A stretch of 36,488 nt of DNA from JALOLG01 sp035557475 (GTDB lineage: Bacteria; Actinomycetota; Acidimicrobiia; Acidimicrobiales; Ilumatobacteraceae): contig DATMDV010000135.1 in assembly GCA_035557475.1 (NCBI GenBank), positions 1 through 36,488 of the forward strand, in the 5' to 3' direction. Made by a program: the position numbers and the translations under genes. Positions 21,436 through 29,672 of the stretch are shown here, in pieces (positions within the stretch are counted from its first letter, which is position 1; every line of letters begins with the position of its first letter). The notes under the pieces are model-generated. The model did not search any database. It worked only from the letters and a program-made list of their open reading frames with translations, and was not told the DNA's origin.

Positions 21436-21450
21436 CGCGACGTCCGTGTC

Positions 21451-22218
21451 GTGAGTGCCCGCCGCCGACTCGACGCCGAGCTGGTGCGGCGTGGCCTCGC
21501 CAAGAGTCGCGTCGAGGCCCGCACCCTGGTCGAGTCCGGCCGGGTGCTGGTCGGCGGCGCGGTCGCGATCAAGGTGGCGCGGCTCGTCGCCGCCGCCGAG
21601 CCGGTCGTCGTCGAAGGACCGCCGGCGCGGTACGTGGGGCGCGGCGGTGAGAAGCTCGAGCACGCGTTGACCGCCTTCGGCATCGACGTCGCGGGCTGGC
21701 GGGCACTCGATGCGGGCGCGTCGACCGGCGGGTTCACCGACTGCCTCCTGCAACGCGGCGCCCAACATGTCGTCGCCGTCGACGTCGGGCACGGGCAGCT
21801 CCACGAACGGCTGCGCGCCGACGAGCGAGTCACCAACGTCGAGCGCACCAACGTGCGTGACATCACGCCAGCGGTCTCCGGCGGACCGGTCGACATCGTC
21901 GTCGCCGATCTCTCGTTCATCTCGCTCACGAAGGTGATCGGCGCGTTGGGAGGCGTGTGCAAACCTGGGGCACCCATGGTGTTGCTCGTGAAACCGCAGT
22001 TCGAGGCCGGCCGCGTCGAGGTGAGCCGCGGGCGTGGCGTCATCACCGATCCGGCGATCTGGGATCGCGTCCGCGACGAGATCACGGAGGCGCTCGTGTC
22101 AGCAGGTTGCCAAGTTGTCGGGTGGACCGTCTCGCCGATCACCGGTGCCGAAGGCAACCGCGAGTTCCTCGTGCACGCACGAGCTCCGGGCGACGTGCAC
22201 ACGAAGGAGGTGCAGTGA
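21451..22218 (+). CDS. tlyA: TlyA-type 16S/23S rRNA 2'-O-methyltransferase
   Basis: TlyA methylates ribose 2'-OH groups in 16S and 23S rRNA; in mycobacteria its loss gives capreomycin resistance. The 255-residue protein has an N-terminal S4 RNA-binding domain (about 4-60: RRRLDAELVRRGLAKSRVEA) and a Rossmann methyltransferase fold. The SAM loop is LDAGASTGGF (86-95). The predicted K-D-K-E tetrad is complete: Lys68, Asp153 (ADLSFIS), Lys181 (KPQFE) and Glu238 (NREFL). GTG 21451 gives the standard N-terminus. The end carries a strong ribosome-binding site for nadK, and the stop overlaps the nadK GTG. Confidence 0.94.
   Translation: MSARRRLDAELVRRGLAKSRVEARTLVESGRVLVGGAVAIKVARLVAAAEPVVVEGPPARYVGRGGEKLEHALTAFGIDVAGWRALDAGASTGGFTDCLLQRGAQHVVAVDVGHGQLHERLRADERVTNVERTNVRDITPAVSGGPVDIVVADLSFISLTKVIGALGGVCKPGAPMVLLVKPQFEAGRVEVSRGRGVITDPAIWDRVRDEITEALVSAGCQVVGWTVSPITGAEGNREFLVHARAPGDVHTKEVQ
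22204..22210 (+). promoter_or_regulatory. Strong Shine-Dalgarno AAGGAGG for nadK
   Basis: AAGGAGG lies 4 nt before GTG 22215 inside the end of tlyA. It is the clearest Shine-Dalgarno sequence in the window and contrasts with the leaderless starts. It supports the GTG as the nadK start. Confidence 0.8.
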
Positions 22219-23078
22219 CCGGCGTCGTCATCGTCGCCCATCACGAGCGGGGCGAGGCCGCCGCGCTCGCGCGCCAGGCCGCCGACTGGCTCACCGAACG
22301 CGGGCACGACGCCTGGATGCCCGCCGCCGACGCGGCCGCCCTCGGCTTGAACGACCTGGCTGCCGAACGACGACCCGACGACGCCGATCTCGCCCTGAGC
22401 CTCGGCGGTGACGGCACGATGTTGCGGGCGGTGCGCTTCGTCGACGGCGCCGCGGTACCGCTGCTCGGCGTCAACCTCGGTGTGCTCGGCTACCTCACCG
22501 AGGTCGAGTCGCACGAGATGACCAGCGCCCTCGACCGCTTCACGAAGGGCAGCGAGGAGGGCGAGTGGCACCTCGACGAGCGCCTGATGCTCGACGTCGT
22601 CGCCCGCAGCAGCGTTGGGGTGCCGCTCGGCACGTGGCGGGCGTTGAACGAGGCGGTGGTCGAGAAGCGCGAGCCCGGCCACACCGTTCGTTTGCTGGTG
22701 CGGATCGACGGAGTGCCGTTCACGACCTACGCCGCCGACGGGCTCATCGTGTCGACGCCGACCGGTTCGACCGCGTACTCGCTGTCGGCTCGCGGTCCGA
22801 TCGTGTCGCCCCGCCACCGGGCGCTGTTGCTGACCCCGGTGGCGCCGCACATGTTGTTCGACCGCAGTCTCGTGCTCGATCCCGCCGAGCCGATCGAGAT
22901 CTCGGTCGTCGGTCACCGCGAGGCGAGCGTGTCAGTCGACGGCCAGCCGGTCGCCACGCTCGTCGAGGGCGATGTCGTGGTGTGTAGCTGTTCGGCGTCG
23001 ACGGCGCGCTTCGTGCGCTTCGGCGAGCGTCACTACCACCAGATCCTGAAGGCCAAGTTCGGTCTCACCGATCGATAG
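22215..23078 (+). CDS. nadK: NAD kinase
   Basis: NadK phosphorylates NAD+ to NADP+. The 287-residue protein has the family's GGDGT motif at 64-68 (LSLGGDGTMLRAVR), LLGVNLGVLGYLTEVE, NEAVVEK and the second conserved block DGLIVSTPTGSTAYSLSARGP. GTG 22215 overlaps the tlyA stop and has a near-perfect Shine-Dalgarno sequence. The gene order tlyA-nadK is as in mycobacteria, but recN, which follows nadK there, is displaced here by a regulator and a VOC protein. The last 14 bp, including the TAG stop, overlap the 3' end of the convergent LuxR-type gene. Confidence 0.95.
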   Translation: MTGVVIVAHHERGEAAALARQAADWLTERGHDAWMPAADAAALGLNDLAAERRPDDADLALSLGGDGTMLRAVRFVDGAAVPLLGVNLGVLGYLTEVESHEMTSALDRFTKGSEEGEWHLDERLMLDVVARSSVGVPLGTWRALNEAVVEKREPGHTVRLLVRIDGVPFTTYAADGLIVSTPTGSTAYSLSARGPIVSPRHRALLLTPVAPHMLFDRSLVLDPAEPIEISVVGHREASVSVDGQPVATLVEGDVVVCSCSASTARFVRFGERHYHQILKAKFGLTDR

Positions 23079-25719
23079 CCGGGTCGACGAGGCCGCGGCG
23101 TACGGCGGCTGCCGCCGCCTCGGCGCGTGTGGTGGTCCCGAGCTTGACCAGGATGCTCGACACGTGGTGCTCGGCGGTCTTGCGGCTGATGTAGAGCGAG
23201 GCCGCGATCTGCGGATTCGTCAGCCCGGCGGCGACGAGCTCGAGCACCGCGACCTCGCGGGCGGTCAGGCTCGCGTCGTTGGGACGAGTCGTCGGGCGCG
23301 GACCGCGGGGGACGTCGCGCGCACCGAGCTCGCGCAGCTGACGGGCGACGATCGCGGCGGTCGTGTGGGCGCCGAGATGGTGGAGCTCCGACAGCGCCTG
23401 GCGCATCGCGCCCTCGTCATTGGAGCTCGAACGGGCGAGCGCCGCCTCGTACACGCAGCCGCGGTCGGACCACTCCTCGAACGCACGCGCCCACTGCCCG
23501 CTCATCTCCAGGGCGTAGGGCTCGGCGGCGTTCTCGGGGATGTCCTGCGCCAGGCCGGATCGCCAGCGCCAGCACGCGAGCTCGCCCACCAGCCACGGGG
23601 CGCGCCTGGCGATCGCCCCTTCGAGTGCCTCGCGCGTCGCGTCGTCGACGGCCGCCGGCCGCCCCGCCAGCCATGCCACCTCGGCTTGGGCGGCAACCAC
23701 CGGCGCCAGATGTTGCAGCTCGCCGGTCGGCTGGGCCAGCTCGAAGGCCTCGTCGAGCAGGGCCTGGACGCCGGGTTCGCCGCGTCGGGCGCGGACGAGG
23801 GCGACGACCACCAACACCGGGATGCGCGGCATCATCGCCCGCGGGTCGCGCAGGATCGGCTGGGCGAGCTCGATCGCTTCCGACCATCGACCCTCGTCGA
23901 AGGCCACCCGGGCAAGGTAGGCCACGACGTACTGCTGCCACAGCACGAGCCCGCGCTCGTCGCAGTAGTCGATGCCGCCGCGGAGCAGGTCGGCGACCCC
24001 CGGATAGTGACGCGATCGGTTCGACGCCCAGCCGATGTTGATGAACGCCCGGCCGACGTGCTCCTCGAGCCCGGCGTCGTGGGCGAGCGTCAGGCTGCGT
24101 TCCAGCAGCGCCCGACCGCCGGTCGAGCCGGCCAGGAGTTCCGCTGTCCCCAGCGTGTTCAGGACGTGCACGAGGGACTCGCGATCATCGAGGTCCTCGG
24201 CGATCGCGAGCGCGCGTTGGCCGAACGTGGAGGTGCCGTCGGCGTCGTCGGCGTTCAACGCCAGGCTGGCCAGGTTGCAATACGCAAGCGCCAGCTCGCG
24301 GCCGGGCGGCAACGCCTCGAGCAATAGCACGGCCTCCCAGCCGGCAGCCTGGGCCTCGTCCACCGGATGTCCGGTGCAACGCAGGTGCGACGAGTGCTGT
24401 CGAAGTGCATCTCCGGCCCGCAGCCGGTCGCCGGCTGCGTGGAACTGCTCGACCGCTTCTTGGCCGGACGCGATCGAGACGTCGAACTGGTCGCACAGGA
24501 AGCTCTCGTGGGCCTGCCGTTCGAGGATCTCGGCCCGTGCGTCGGGCGCTAGTCCCGACGCGTACCTCAACGCCCGGGCGTACTGCGCCGCGGCCTGTCG
24601 GTGGGCGCCGACCGCGGCGGCGTGCCGGGCCGCGCTCGGCGCCAGACGCAGCACCGCCGCGGCGTCGCCGGCGCCATCCGCGTGGTGGGCCAGGCGGGCG
24701 AGATCGACGTTGCCGTCTCCGAGTGCTTCCAGCACGCGGAGCACGTCGCGATGCAACGCGATCCGCCGGTTCGGTGTGAGCGAGGCTTCGATCGCGAGCC
24801 GCGCGAGCTCGTGCCGGAACGCGACCGCATGCCCGGCCGGCGCGAGCATCCCCGAGCTGAGGCAGACCTCGAGGCCGTCGAGGTCGGGCCCGGCGAGCGC
24901 CTCGAGCAGCCACAGCTCGGCTTGCGGTGGCGCGACGGCGACCGCTTCCAGCAAGTTCATCGCCGCGCACGGCAGGCGAGCGGCGCGCGCGAGAACCGCG
25001 TCGCGGACCGTCGAGGGAATGGTCGGTCCGCTGCCGGCGGCCAGTACTTCGGTGACGAAGAGCGGATTGCCGGCGGTCTTGTGGAACAGATCGGCGTCGT
25101 CGACCCCGTACGGCGCAGCGAGCGCCGCGACCGCGCCGGCCGACAACGGCTCGACGCTCAGCCGCCCGATCGAGTCACTCGAGGGAAGCTCGCCGAGCAT
25201 CACCCGCAGGGGATGGGTGCGCTCGAGCTCGTCGCGATACGTCACCACGATCAGCGCCGGCATCGCCTCGACCCGCCGGGCGACGAGACGCAACACGTCC
25301 AACGTCGCCTCGTCGGCCCAGTGGACATCCTCGATGACCACGATGGTCGACGGGCGCGACTGCAGCGCGGCGATCAGCGCGTCGGCGACCTCATGTGGCC
25401 GTCCACCGCCATGCATCCCGGTGACGGACTCATCGGCGAGCATCGGGGCGATGTCGAGGAACGGACCCAACGGACGCGGCGTGAACAGGGCGTCGCACGC
25501 ACCCCACACGACGTCGACGTGGTTCGCGTGCGAGACGCTGAACTCACGAACCAAGGCGGTCTTGCCGACGCCGGCCTCGCCACTGAGGAGGACCAGCCGC
25601 CCCCGCCCGCTTCGCCGCAACATCTCGAGATGCTGGGCCAGGGCGTCGAGCTGGTCGCCCCGCTCGAGCAACACGTCGGATCGTGCGGTCGACTCGACCG
25701 ACAGCTGCACACTCGTCAT
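23065..25719 (-). CDS. LAL-type (MalT-like) LuxR family transcriptional regulator with AAA ATPase domain
   Basis: The 884-residue protein is a large ATP-dependent LuxR regulator. The N-terminal STAND/AAA domain has Walker A GEAGVGKT (47-54) and Walker B IVVIED (ending at Asp131), followed by VHWADEATLD. The middle (about 300-800) is alpha-helical and Ala/Leu-rich, consistent with TPR repeats that sense ligand or protein partners. The C-terminal 67 residues form the LuxR HTH (LTAREVAVLELVAAGLTNPQIA, then KTAEHHVSSILVKLG). ATG 25719 has GGAGG about 10 nt upstream and a stretch without homology before it. It is divergent from the VOC gene (108 bp between starts), which may be its target. The inducer is unknown. 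Confidence 0.9.
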   Translation of the reverse strand: MTSVQLSVESTARSDVLLERGDQLDALAQHLEMLRRSGRGRLVLLSGEAGVGKTALVREFSVSHANHVDVVWGACDALFTPRPLGPFLDIAPMLADESVTGMHGGGRPHEVADALIAALQSRPSTIVVIEDVHWADEATLDVLRLVARRVEAMPALIVVTYRDELERTHPLRVMLGELPSSDSIGRLSVEPLSAGAVAALAAPYGVDDADLFHKTAGNPLFVTEVLAAGSGPTIPSTVRDAVLARAARLPCAAMNLLEAVAVAPPQAELWLLEALAGPDLDGLEVCLSSGMLAPAGHAVAFRHELARLAIEASLTPNRRIALHRDVLRVLEALGDGNVDLARLAHHADGAGDAAAVLRLAPSAARHAAAVGAHRQAAAQYARALRYASGLAPDARAEILERQAHESFLCDQFDVSIASGQEAVEQFHAAGDRLRAGDALRQHSSHLRCTGHPVDEAQAAGWEAVLLLEALPPGRELALAYCNLASLALNADDADGTSTFGQRALAIAEDLDDRESLVHVLNTLGTAELLAGSTGGRALLERSLTLAHDAGLEEHVGRAFINIGWASNRSRHYPGVADLLRGGIDYCDERGLVLWQQYVVAYLARVAFDEGRWSEAIELAQPILRDPRAMMPRIPVLVVVALVRARRGEPGVQALLDEAFELAQPTGELQHLAPVVAAQAEVAWLAGRPAAVDDATREALEGAIARRAPWLVGELACWRWRSGLAQDIPENAAEPYALEMSGQWARAFEEWSDRGCVYEAALARSSSNDEGAMRQALSELHHLGAHTTAAIVARQLRELGARDVPRGPRPTTRPNDASLTAREVAVLELVAAGLTNPQIAASLYISRKTAEHHVSSILVKLGTTTRAEAAAAAVRRGLVDPAIDR

Positions 25720-25827
25720 CGGCGGGCCCCCTCCGGCATCCCAAAGACTCGCACAGGGCGGCCCGGGCGAGGCACCAATTCGGACCCGATCGTCGTCCTC
25801 GGCGGTCGATTCGGGCACACTGCGGTG

Positions 25828-26199
25828 ATGGCCGTGTCCCTCCACCACATCGTCATCGACACCCACGATCTGCCGCGCCTCGCCGAGTTCTGGACACAGG
25901 TGCTGGGATGGCGGATCCTGTCCGAGCGCGAACGAGAGATCGTGATCGGCACCGACGAGACGGCGCCGGTCGGGATCTGTTTCATGCCCGTGACCGACCG
26001 CAAGTCGACCAAGAACCGCGTTCACCTCGACCTCAACCCTGATCCCGACGACCGGGAGGGCGAGATCGAGCGCATCATCGCCCTCGGCGGCCAACGGATC
26101 GAGATCGGTCAGAAGGGCGACGAGTCGTGGACCGTGCTCGCCGACCCCGAAGGCAACGAGTTCTGCATCCTGCGTCCGAAGTCGACGCTGATCAACTGA
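25828..26199 (+). CDS. VOC superfamily (glyoxalase-like) protein
   Basis: The 123-residue product is one vicinal-oxygen-chelate module. The first half opens with SLHHIVIDTHDLPRLAEFWT, and the second strand set has RVHLDLNPD with His66 and ADPEGNEFCIL with Glu111. These are the usual positions of metal ligands in glyoxalase-like domains of the PF18029 type. The family covers lyases, dioxygenases and antibiotic-binding proteins, so the reaction cannot be assigned. ATG 25828 is preferred to the adjacent GTG 25825. CACACT 6 nt upstream is a weak -10-like match. It lies between a divergent LuxR regulator and recN, which starts 10 bp after its stop. Confidence 0.82.
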   Translation: MAVSLHHIVIDTHDLPRLAEFWTQVLGWRILSEREREIVIGTDETAPVGICFMPVTDRKSTKNRVHLDLNPDPDDREGEIERIIALGGQRIEIGQKGDESWTVLADPEGNEFCILRPKSTLIN

Positions 26200-26209
26200 A
26201 AGGGACGTC

Positions 26210-27826
26210 GTGCTCACCGAGTTGCACATCGAGAACCTCGGCGTGATCGAGCGCGTCGAGCTCGTCCTCGGACCGGGCCTGACCGCGGTGACGGGCGAGA
26301 CGGGCGCCGGCAAGACGATGATCGTCGAGGCGATCGAGCTGCTCGTGGGTGGTCGGGCCGACGCGACGATGGTGCGGGCCGGCGCCGCCGAGGCGCGGGT
26401 CGACGGCCGATTCGTGCTCGGCGACGGAACCGGACACGAGCCAGGGCACGAAGTCGTGCTGACCAGGGTGGTGCCGTCCGACGGGCGGTCGCGGGCATAC
26501 GTCGACGGGCGACTGGCGACGGCGGGCTCACTCGCCGAGATCGCCGAACAGGCGGTCGACCTGCACGGCCAGCACGCCCACCAGAGCCTGCTCGGCGCGG
26601 CGACCCAACGCGCCGCCCTCGACCGCTACGGCGAGGTCGACCTCGAACCGTTGCGGGCGGCCCGCGCCGCGGTGACCGAGATCGATGCCGAGTTGGCGGC
26701 GCTCGGCGGCGACGAGCGTTCACGGGCCCGCGAGATCGACCTGTTGCGCTACCAGGTCGACGAGCTCGACGCGGCGGCGTTGGCGAGCGTCGACGAAGAC
26801 ACCGACCTCGATCGCGAGGAGGCTGTGCTGGCCGACGCCGTCGCCCACCGCGAGGCCGGCGCCCGAGCGCTCGCCGCGCTGACGGCCGACGGTGGTGGTC
26901 GCGACGGAGTCGGAGCGTCGCTCATGGCGCTGTCCGATCGGGCGCCGTACGAGGCGCTCAGCAACCGCTTGCGCGACGCGCTGTCGGAGCTCGACGACAT
27001 CGCATCTGAGCTGCGAGCGCTGGCGGAGGCGATCGACGAGGACCCCGAGCGCCTCGAACAGATCCGCCTCCGCCGCCAGCGCCTCCATGACCTGTGCCGC
27101 AAGTACGGCGACGATCTCGGCGAGGTGATGGCGTTCCACGCCGCCTCCCAGCAGCGCCTCGCCGAGCTCCAGCGCTTCGATCAGCGCGCCGCCGAGCTCG
27201 ATCGCGAACGCGCGCTCGCAGTCGAACGTGCACGCGACGCTGCCCGGGTCGTCGGCGAGCGGCGGCGGGTCGTGGCCCCCCGTCTCGCCCAGGCGGTCGA
27301 GGAACGGTTGCGCGAGCTGGCGATGGGCAACGCCGCGGTCGCGGTCGAAGTCGGTGAATCGCCTGACGATCACCCGGGCGACCGCGTCCAGTTCCTGCTC
27401 GCCGCCAACCCCGGCGCGCCGCTGCTGCCACTCAGCCGGGTCGCGTCGGGCGGCGAGCTGGCACGGGCGATGCTGGCGCTGCGCCTCGTGCTGACGGTCG
27501 GCGGCGGCCCGGACGCCGATGGTCGGACACTGGTGTTCGACGAGGTCGACGCCGGGATCGGCGGTTCCGCGGCGGTCGCCGTCGGCGAGGCCCTCGCCGC
27601 GCTCGGGGCCGATCATCAAGTGCTCGTGGTCACCCACCTGCCGCAGGTCGCGGCCCTGGCACGCACCCAGGTGGCCGTGACGAAGGAGGTCCGCGACGGC
27701 CAGACGTTCGCCACCGTGGCCGCCCTCGACGGCGAGCGCCGGGTCGACGAGCTGGCGCGGATGCTGTCCGGATCGACCGACGACGCGGCACTCGAGCACG
27801 CCAGGGAGTTGCTCCGGCGCAATTGA
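26210..27826 (+). CDS. recN: DNA repair protein RecN
   Basis: RecN is an SMC-like ATPase that acts at double-strand breaks. The 538-residue protein has Walker A GETGAGKT (29-36), the family's DLHGQHAHQSLL, a central coiled-coil region (about 160-350, rich in Arg, Glu and Ala), the ABC signature SRVASGGELARA with Ser413-Gly-Gly-Glu416, Walker B LVFDEVDAGIGG with Asp444-Glu445, and the switch His in VVTHLPQVAALA. GTG 26210 is preceded by AAAGGGA (26199-26205). It follows the VOC gene by 10 bp. The TGA is 101 bp before pyrG. Confidence 0.95.
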   Translation: MLTELHIENLGVIERVELVLGPGLTAVTGETGAGKTMIVEAIELLVGGRADATMVRAGAAEARVDGRFVLGDGTGHEPGHEVVLTRVVPSDGRSRAYVDGRLATAGSLAEIAEQAVDLHGQHAHQSLLGAATQRAALDRYGEVDLEPLRAARAAVTEIDAELAALGGDERSRAREIDLLRYQVDELDAAALASVDEDTDLDREEAVLADAVAHREAGARALAALTADGGGRDGVGASLMALSDRAPYEALSNRLRDALSELDDIASELRALAEAIDEDPERLEQIRLRRQRLHDLCRKYGDDLGEVMAFHAASQQRLAELQRFDQRAAELDRERALAVERARDAARVVGERRRVVAPRLAQAVEERLRELAMGNAAVAVEVGESPDDHPGDRVQFLLAANPGAPLLPLSRVASGGELARAMLALRLVLTVGGGPDADGRTLVFDEVDAGIGGSAAVAVGEALAALGADHQVLVVTHLPQVAALARTQVAVTKEVRDGQTFATVAALDGERRVDELARMLSGSTDDAALEHARELLRRN

Positions 27827-27867
27827 CCCGGTCCACCTGATCCGCGCGCGTCCGGGCGTCGTCGGGG

Positions 27868-27873
27868 TATGGT
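27868..27873 (+). promoter_or_regulatory. -10 box TATGGT for pyrG (leadered transcript)
   Basis: TATGGT lies in the 101-bp recN/pyrG gap. A start about 7-8 nt downstream would give a leader of about 47 nt with GGAGG at 27913-27917, 10 nt before ATG 27928. I see no attenuator-like initial C-run, which controls pyrG in Bacillus. Confidence 0.35.
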
Positions 27874-27927
27874 GAGATCCCGTCGTGCACCCGCTCGAAC
27901 GAGTCATCTGACGGAGGTCCCCACCCC

Positions 27928-29580
27928 ATGCCGAAGCACATCTTCGTGACCGGAGGGGTGGCCAGCTCGCTCGGCAAGGGTCTGACCGCGAGCTCGCTCG
28001 GCCGGTTGCTGAAGCTGCGCGGGCTGCGCGTCACGCTCCAGAAGCTCGACCCGTACATCAACGTCGACCCCGGCACGATGAACCCGTACGAGCACGGCGA
28101 GGTGTTCGTCACCGACGACGGCGGCGAGACCGACCTCGACCTCGGTCACTACGAACGCTTCATCGACGAGAACCTGTCGCGCAACTCGAACGCCACTACC
28201 GGGTCGATCTATCAGGCGGTGCTCGCCGCCGAGCGGCGCGGCGACTACCTCGGCAAGACCGTGCAGGTGATCCCCCACATCACCGACGAGATCAAGCGCC
28301 GGATCCGCCGGGTCGCGACCGACGACATCGACGTCGTGATCACCGAGGTCGGTGGCACGGTCGGCGACATCGAGATCCTTCCGTTCCTCGAAGCGCTACG
28401 TCCGTTCCGCAAGGATGCAGGCCGCAACAACGTGTGCTTCCTGCATGTCACGCTCGTGCCGTTCATCGGACCGTCCGGCGAGCAGAAGACGAAGCCGACC
28501 CAGCACTCGGTCACCGAGTTGCGCAGCCGGGGGATCCAGCCCGACGTCATCGTGTGCCGCAGCGAGGAACCGCTCAGCGACGACCTGAAGCGCAAGATCT
28601 CGAACCTCTGCGACGTCGACGAGCGCGCCGTCGTCAACGCCGCCGACGCCCGCAACATCTACGAACTGCCGCTGATCCTCCACGACGAAGGCCTCGACGA
28701 CGTCGTCTGCGACGTACTCCGGCTGGAAGGGCTCGACGTCGACCTGACCTCATGGGAGCAGGTCGTCGCCAAGGTCGACGCCGCCACCACACCCGTGCGG
28801 ATCGGCTTGATCGGCAAGTACGTCCAGCTCCCCGACGCCTACCTGTCCGTCGTCGAGAGCCTCAAGCACGCCGGTTTCCACCACGGCGCCGCGGTCGAGA
28901 TCGACTGGATCCAGGCCGAGGACGTCGAAGGCCTGCTCGCCGCCGGCCGGCTCGCCGAGCTCGACGGGGTCGTGATCCCCGGCGGCTTCGGAGCGCGTGG
29001 GTTCGAAGGCAAGATCGCGGCCGCCCGCTACACCCGTGAGGAGCGGGTGCCGTGCCTCGGGTTGTGCCTCGGGCTGCACGCGATGACCGTCGAGTTCGCC
29101 CGCCACGAGCTCGGGCTCGCCGGCGCCAACTCCACCGAGTTCGACCCGACGTCGAAGCACCCCGTCATCGATCTGATGCTCGACCAGCGCGACATCACCG
29201 ACAGGGGCGGCACGATGCGGCTCGGCGCGTACTACGCCGTGCTCGCCCAGGGCACCAAGGTCGCCGAGGCGTACGGCGAGCCGGTCGTCAGCGAGCGTCA
29301 CCGTCACCGCTACGAGTTCAACTCGAACTACAAGGCCCGCTTCGAGGGCGCCGGCTTCGTGTGCAGCGGCACCTCGCCCGACAAGCGGCTCGTCGAGTTC
29401 ATCGAGCTCGCCGACCATCCGTACTGGGTGGCCACCCAGGCGCACCCGGAGTTCAAGAGCCGACCCGACCGTCCGCACCCGCTGTTCCGCGAGCTGATCG
29501 GCGCCGCGCTCGCCCGGCGCGCGGCCCGCCACGTGCAGATCGGAGACACGGCACTCATGCCGGCGCCGGCGCCGGCATGA
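27928..29580 (+). CDS. pyrG: CTP synthase (glutamine-hydrolysing)
   Basis: PyrG makes CTP from UTP, ATP and glutamine. The 550-residue protein has the synthetase domain (PKHIFVTGGVASSLGKGLTA with the P-loop, then LDPYINVDPGTMNPYEHGE) and the class I glutamine amidotransferase domain. The amidotransferase triad is Cys380 (LGLCLGLH), His506 and Glu508 (AHPEFKSRP). All match E. coli PyrG. It has its own -10 box and a Shine-Dalgarno site. The last seven codons (Met-Pro-Ala-Pro-Ala-Pro-Ala) are written as part of a 22-bp perfect palindrome (29557-29578), and the stop overlaps the ATG of a 31-codon ORF. Confidence 0.97.
   Translation: MPKHIFVTGGVASSLGKGLTASSLGRLLKLRGLRVTLQKLDPYINVDPGTMNPYEHGEVFVTDDGGETDLDLGHYERFIDENLSRNSNATTGSIYQAVLAAERRGDYLGKTVQVIPHITDEIKRRIRRVATDDIDVVITEVGGTVGDIEILPFLEALRPFRKDAGRNNVCFLHVTLVPFIGPSGEQKTKPTQHSVTELRSRGIQPDVIVCRSEEPLSDDLKRKISNLCDVDERAVVNAADARNIYELPLILHDEGLDDVVCDVLRLEGLDVDLTSWEQVVAKVDAATTPVRIGLIGKYVQLPDAYLSVVESLKHAGFHHGAAVEIDWIQAEDVEGLLAAGRLAELDGVVIPGGFGARGFEGKIAAARYTREERVPCLGLCLGLHAMTVEFARHELGLAGANSTEFDPTSKHPVIDLMLDQRDITDRGGTMRLGAYYAVLAQGTKVAEAYGEPVVSERHRHRYEFNSNYKARFEGAGFVCSGTSPDKRLVEFIELADHPYWVATQAHPEFKSRPDRPHPLFRELIGAALARRAARHVQIGDTALMPAPAPA
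29557..29578 (+). repeat. 22-bp perfect palindrome at the 3' end of pyrG
   Basis: The half-site ATGCCGGCGCC (29557-29567) is followed directly by its exact reverse complement (29568-29578). It covers the last pyrG codons, and its final two bases are the AT of the small ORF's ATG. RNA from it would fold as a very GC-rich hairpin over the stop/start region. No T-run follows. Confidence 0.9.
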
Positions 29581-29672
29581 CCATCATTGCGTTCCCCGGC
29601 CACGCAGGCCGTTGCTGGCCGCTCCTCGGCTGGCGCCTCGTCGCTCGCATCAGTGTCCCGGTGGACCAGTGA
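29577..29672 (+). CDS. Possible 31-residue small protein bridging pyrG and the Nudix gene
   Basis: This ORF starts with ATG overlapping the pyrG stop (ATGA 29577-29580) and stops with TGA overlapping the Nudix start (GTGA 29669-29672), so it fills the whole gap between the two genes with one-base-shifted coupling at each end. The peptide is hydrophobic and basic (MTIIAFPGHAGRCWP at the start, LGWRLVARISV later), with two Trp and one Cys. It could be a real membrane-associated microprotein or a ribosome-relay ORF that couples Nudix translation to pyrG. I do not recognise it. Chance is possible in a 90-bp gap, but the exact fit at both ends is notable. Confidence 0.4.
   Translation: MTIIAFPGHAGRCWPLLGWRLVARISVPVDQ

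Noticed and set aside
23164..25828. Long plus-strand frames opposite the LuxR-type gene
   Set aside because: The minus strand holds intact Walker A/B and a LuxR HTH. The plus-strand translations are Arg/Ser/Ala-rich with no domain.
20132..25828. Degenerate -10-like boxes GACGAT (HAD), CAACCT (DUF1015) and CACACT (VOC) 6-7 nt before starts
   Set aside because: Each lacks the first T of TANNNT. They were left out of the leaderless count because chance matches to the relaxed pattern are frequent.
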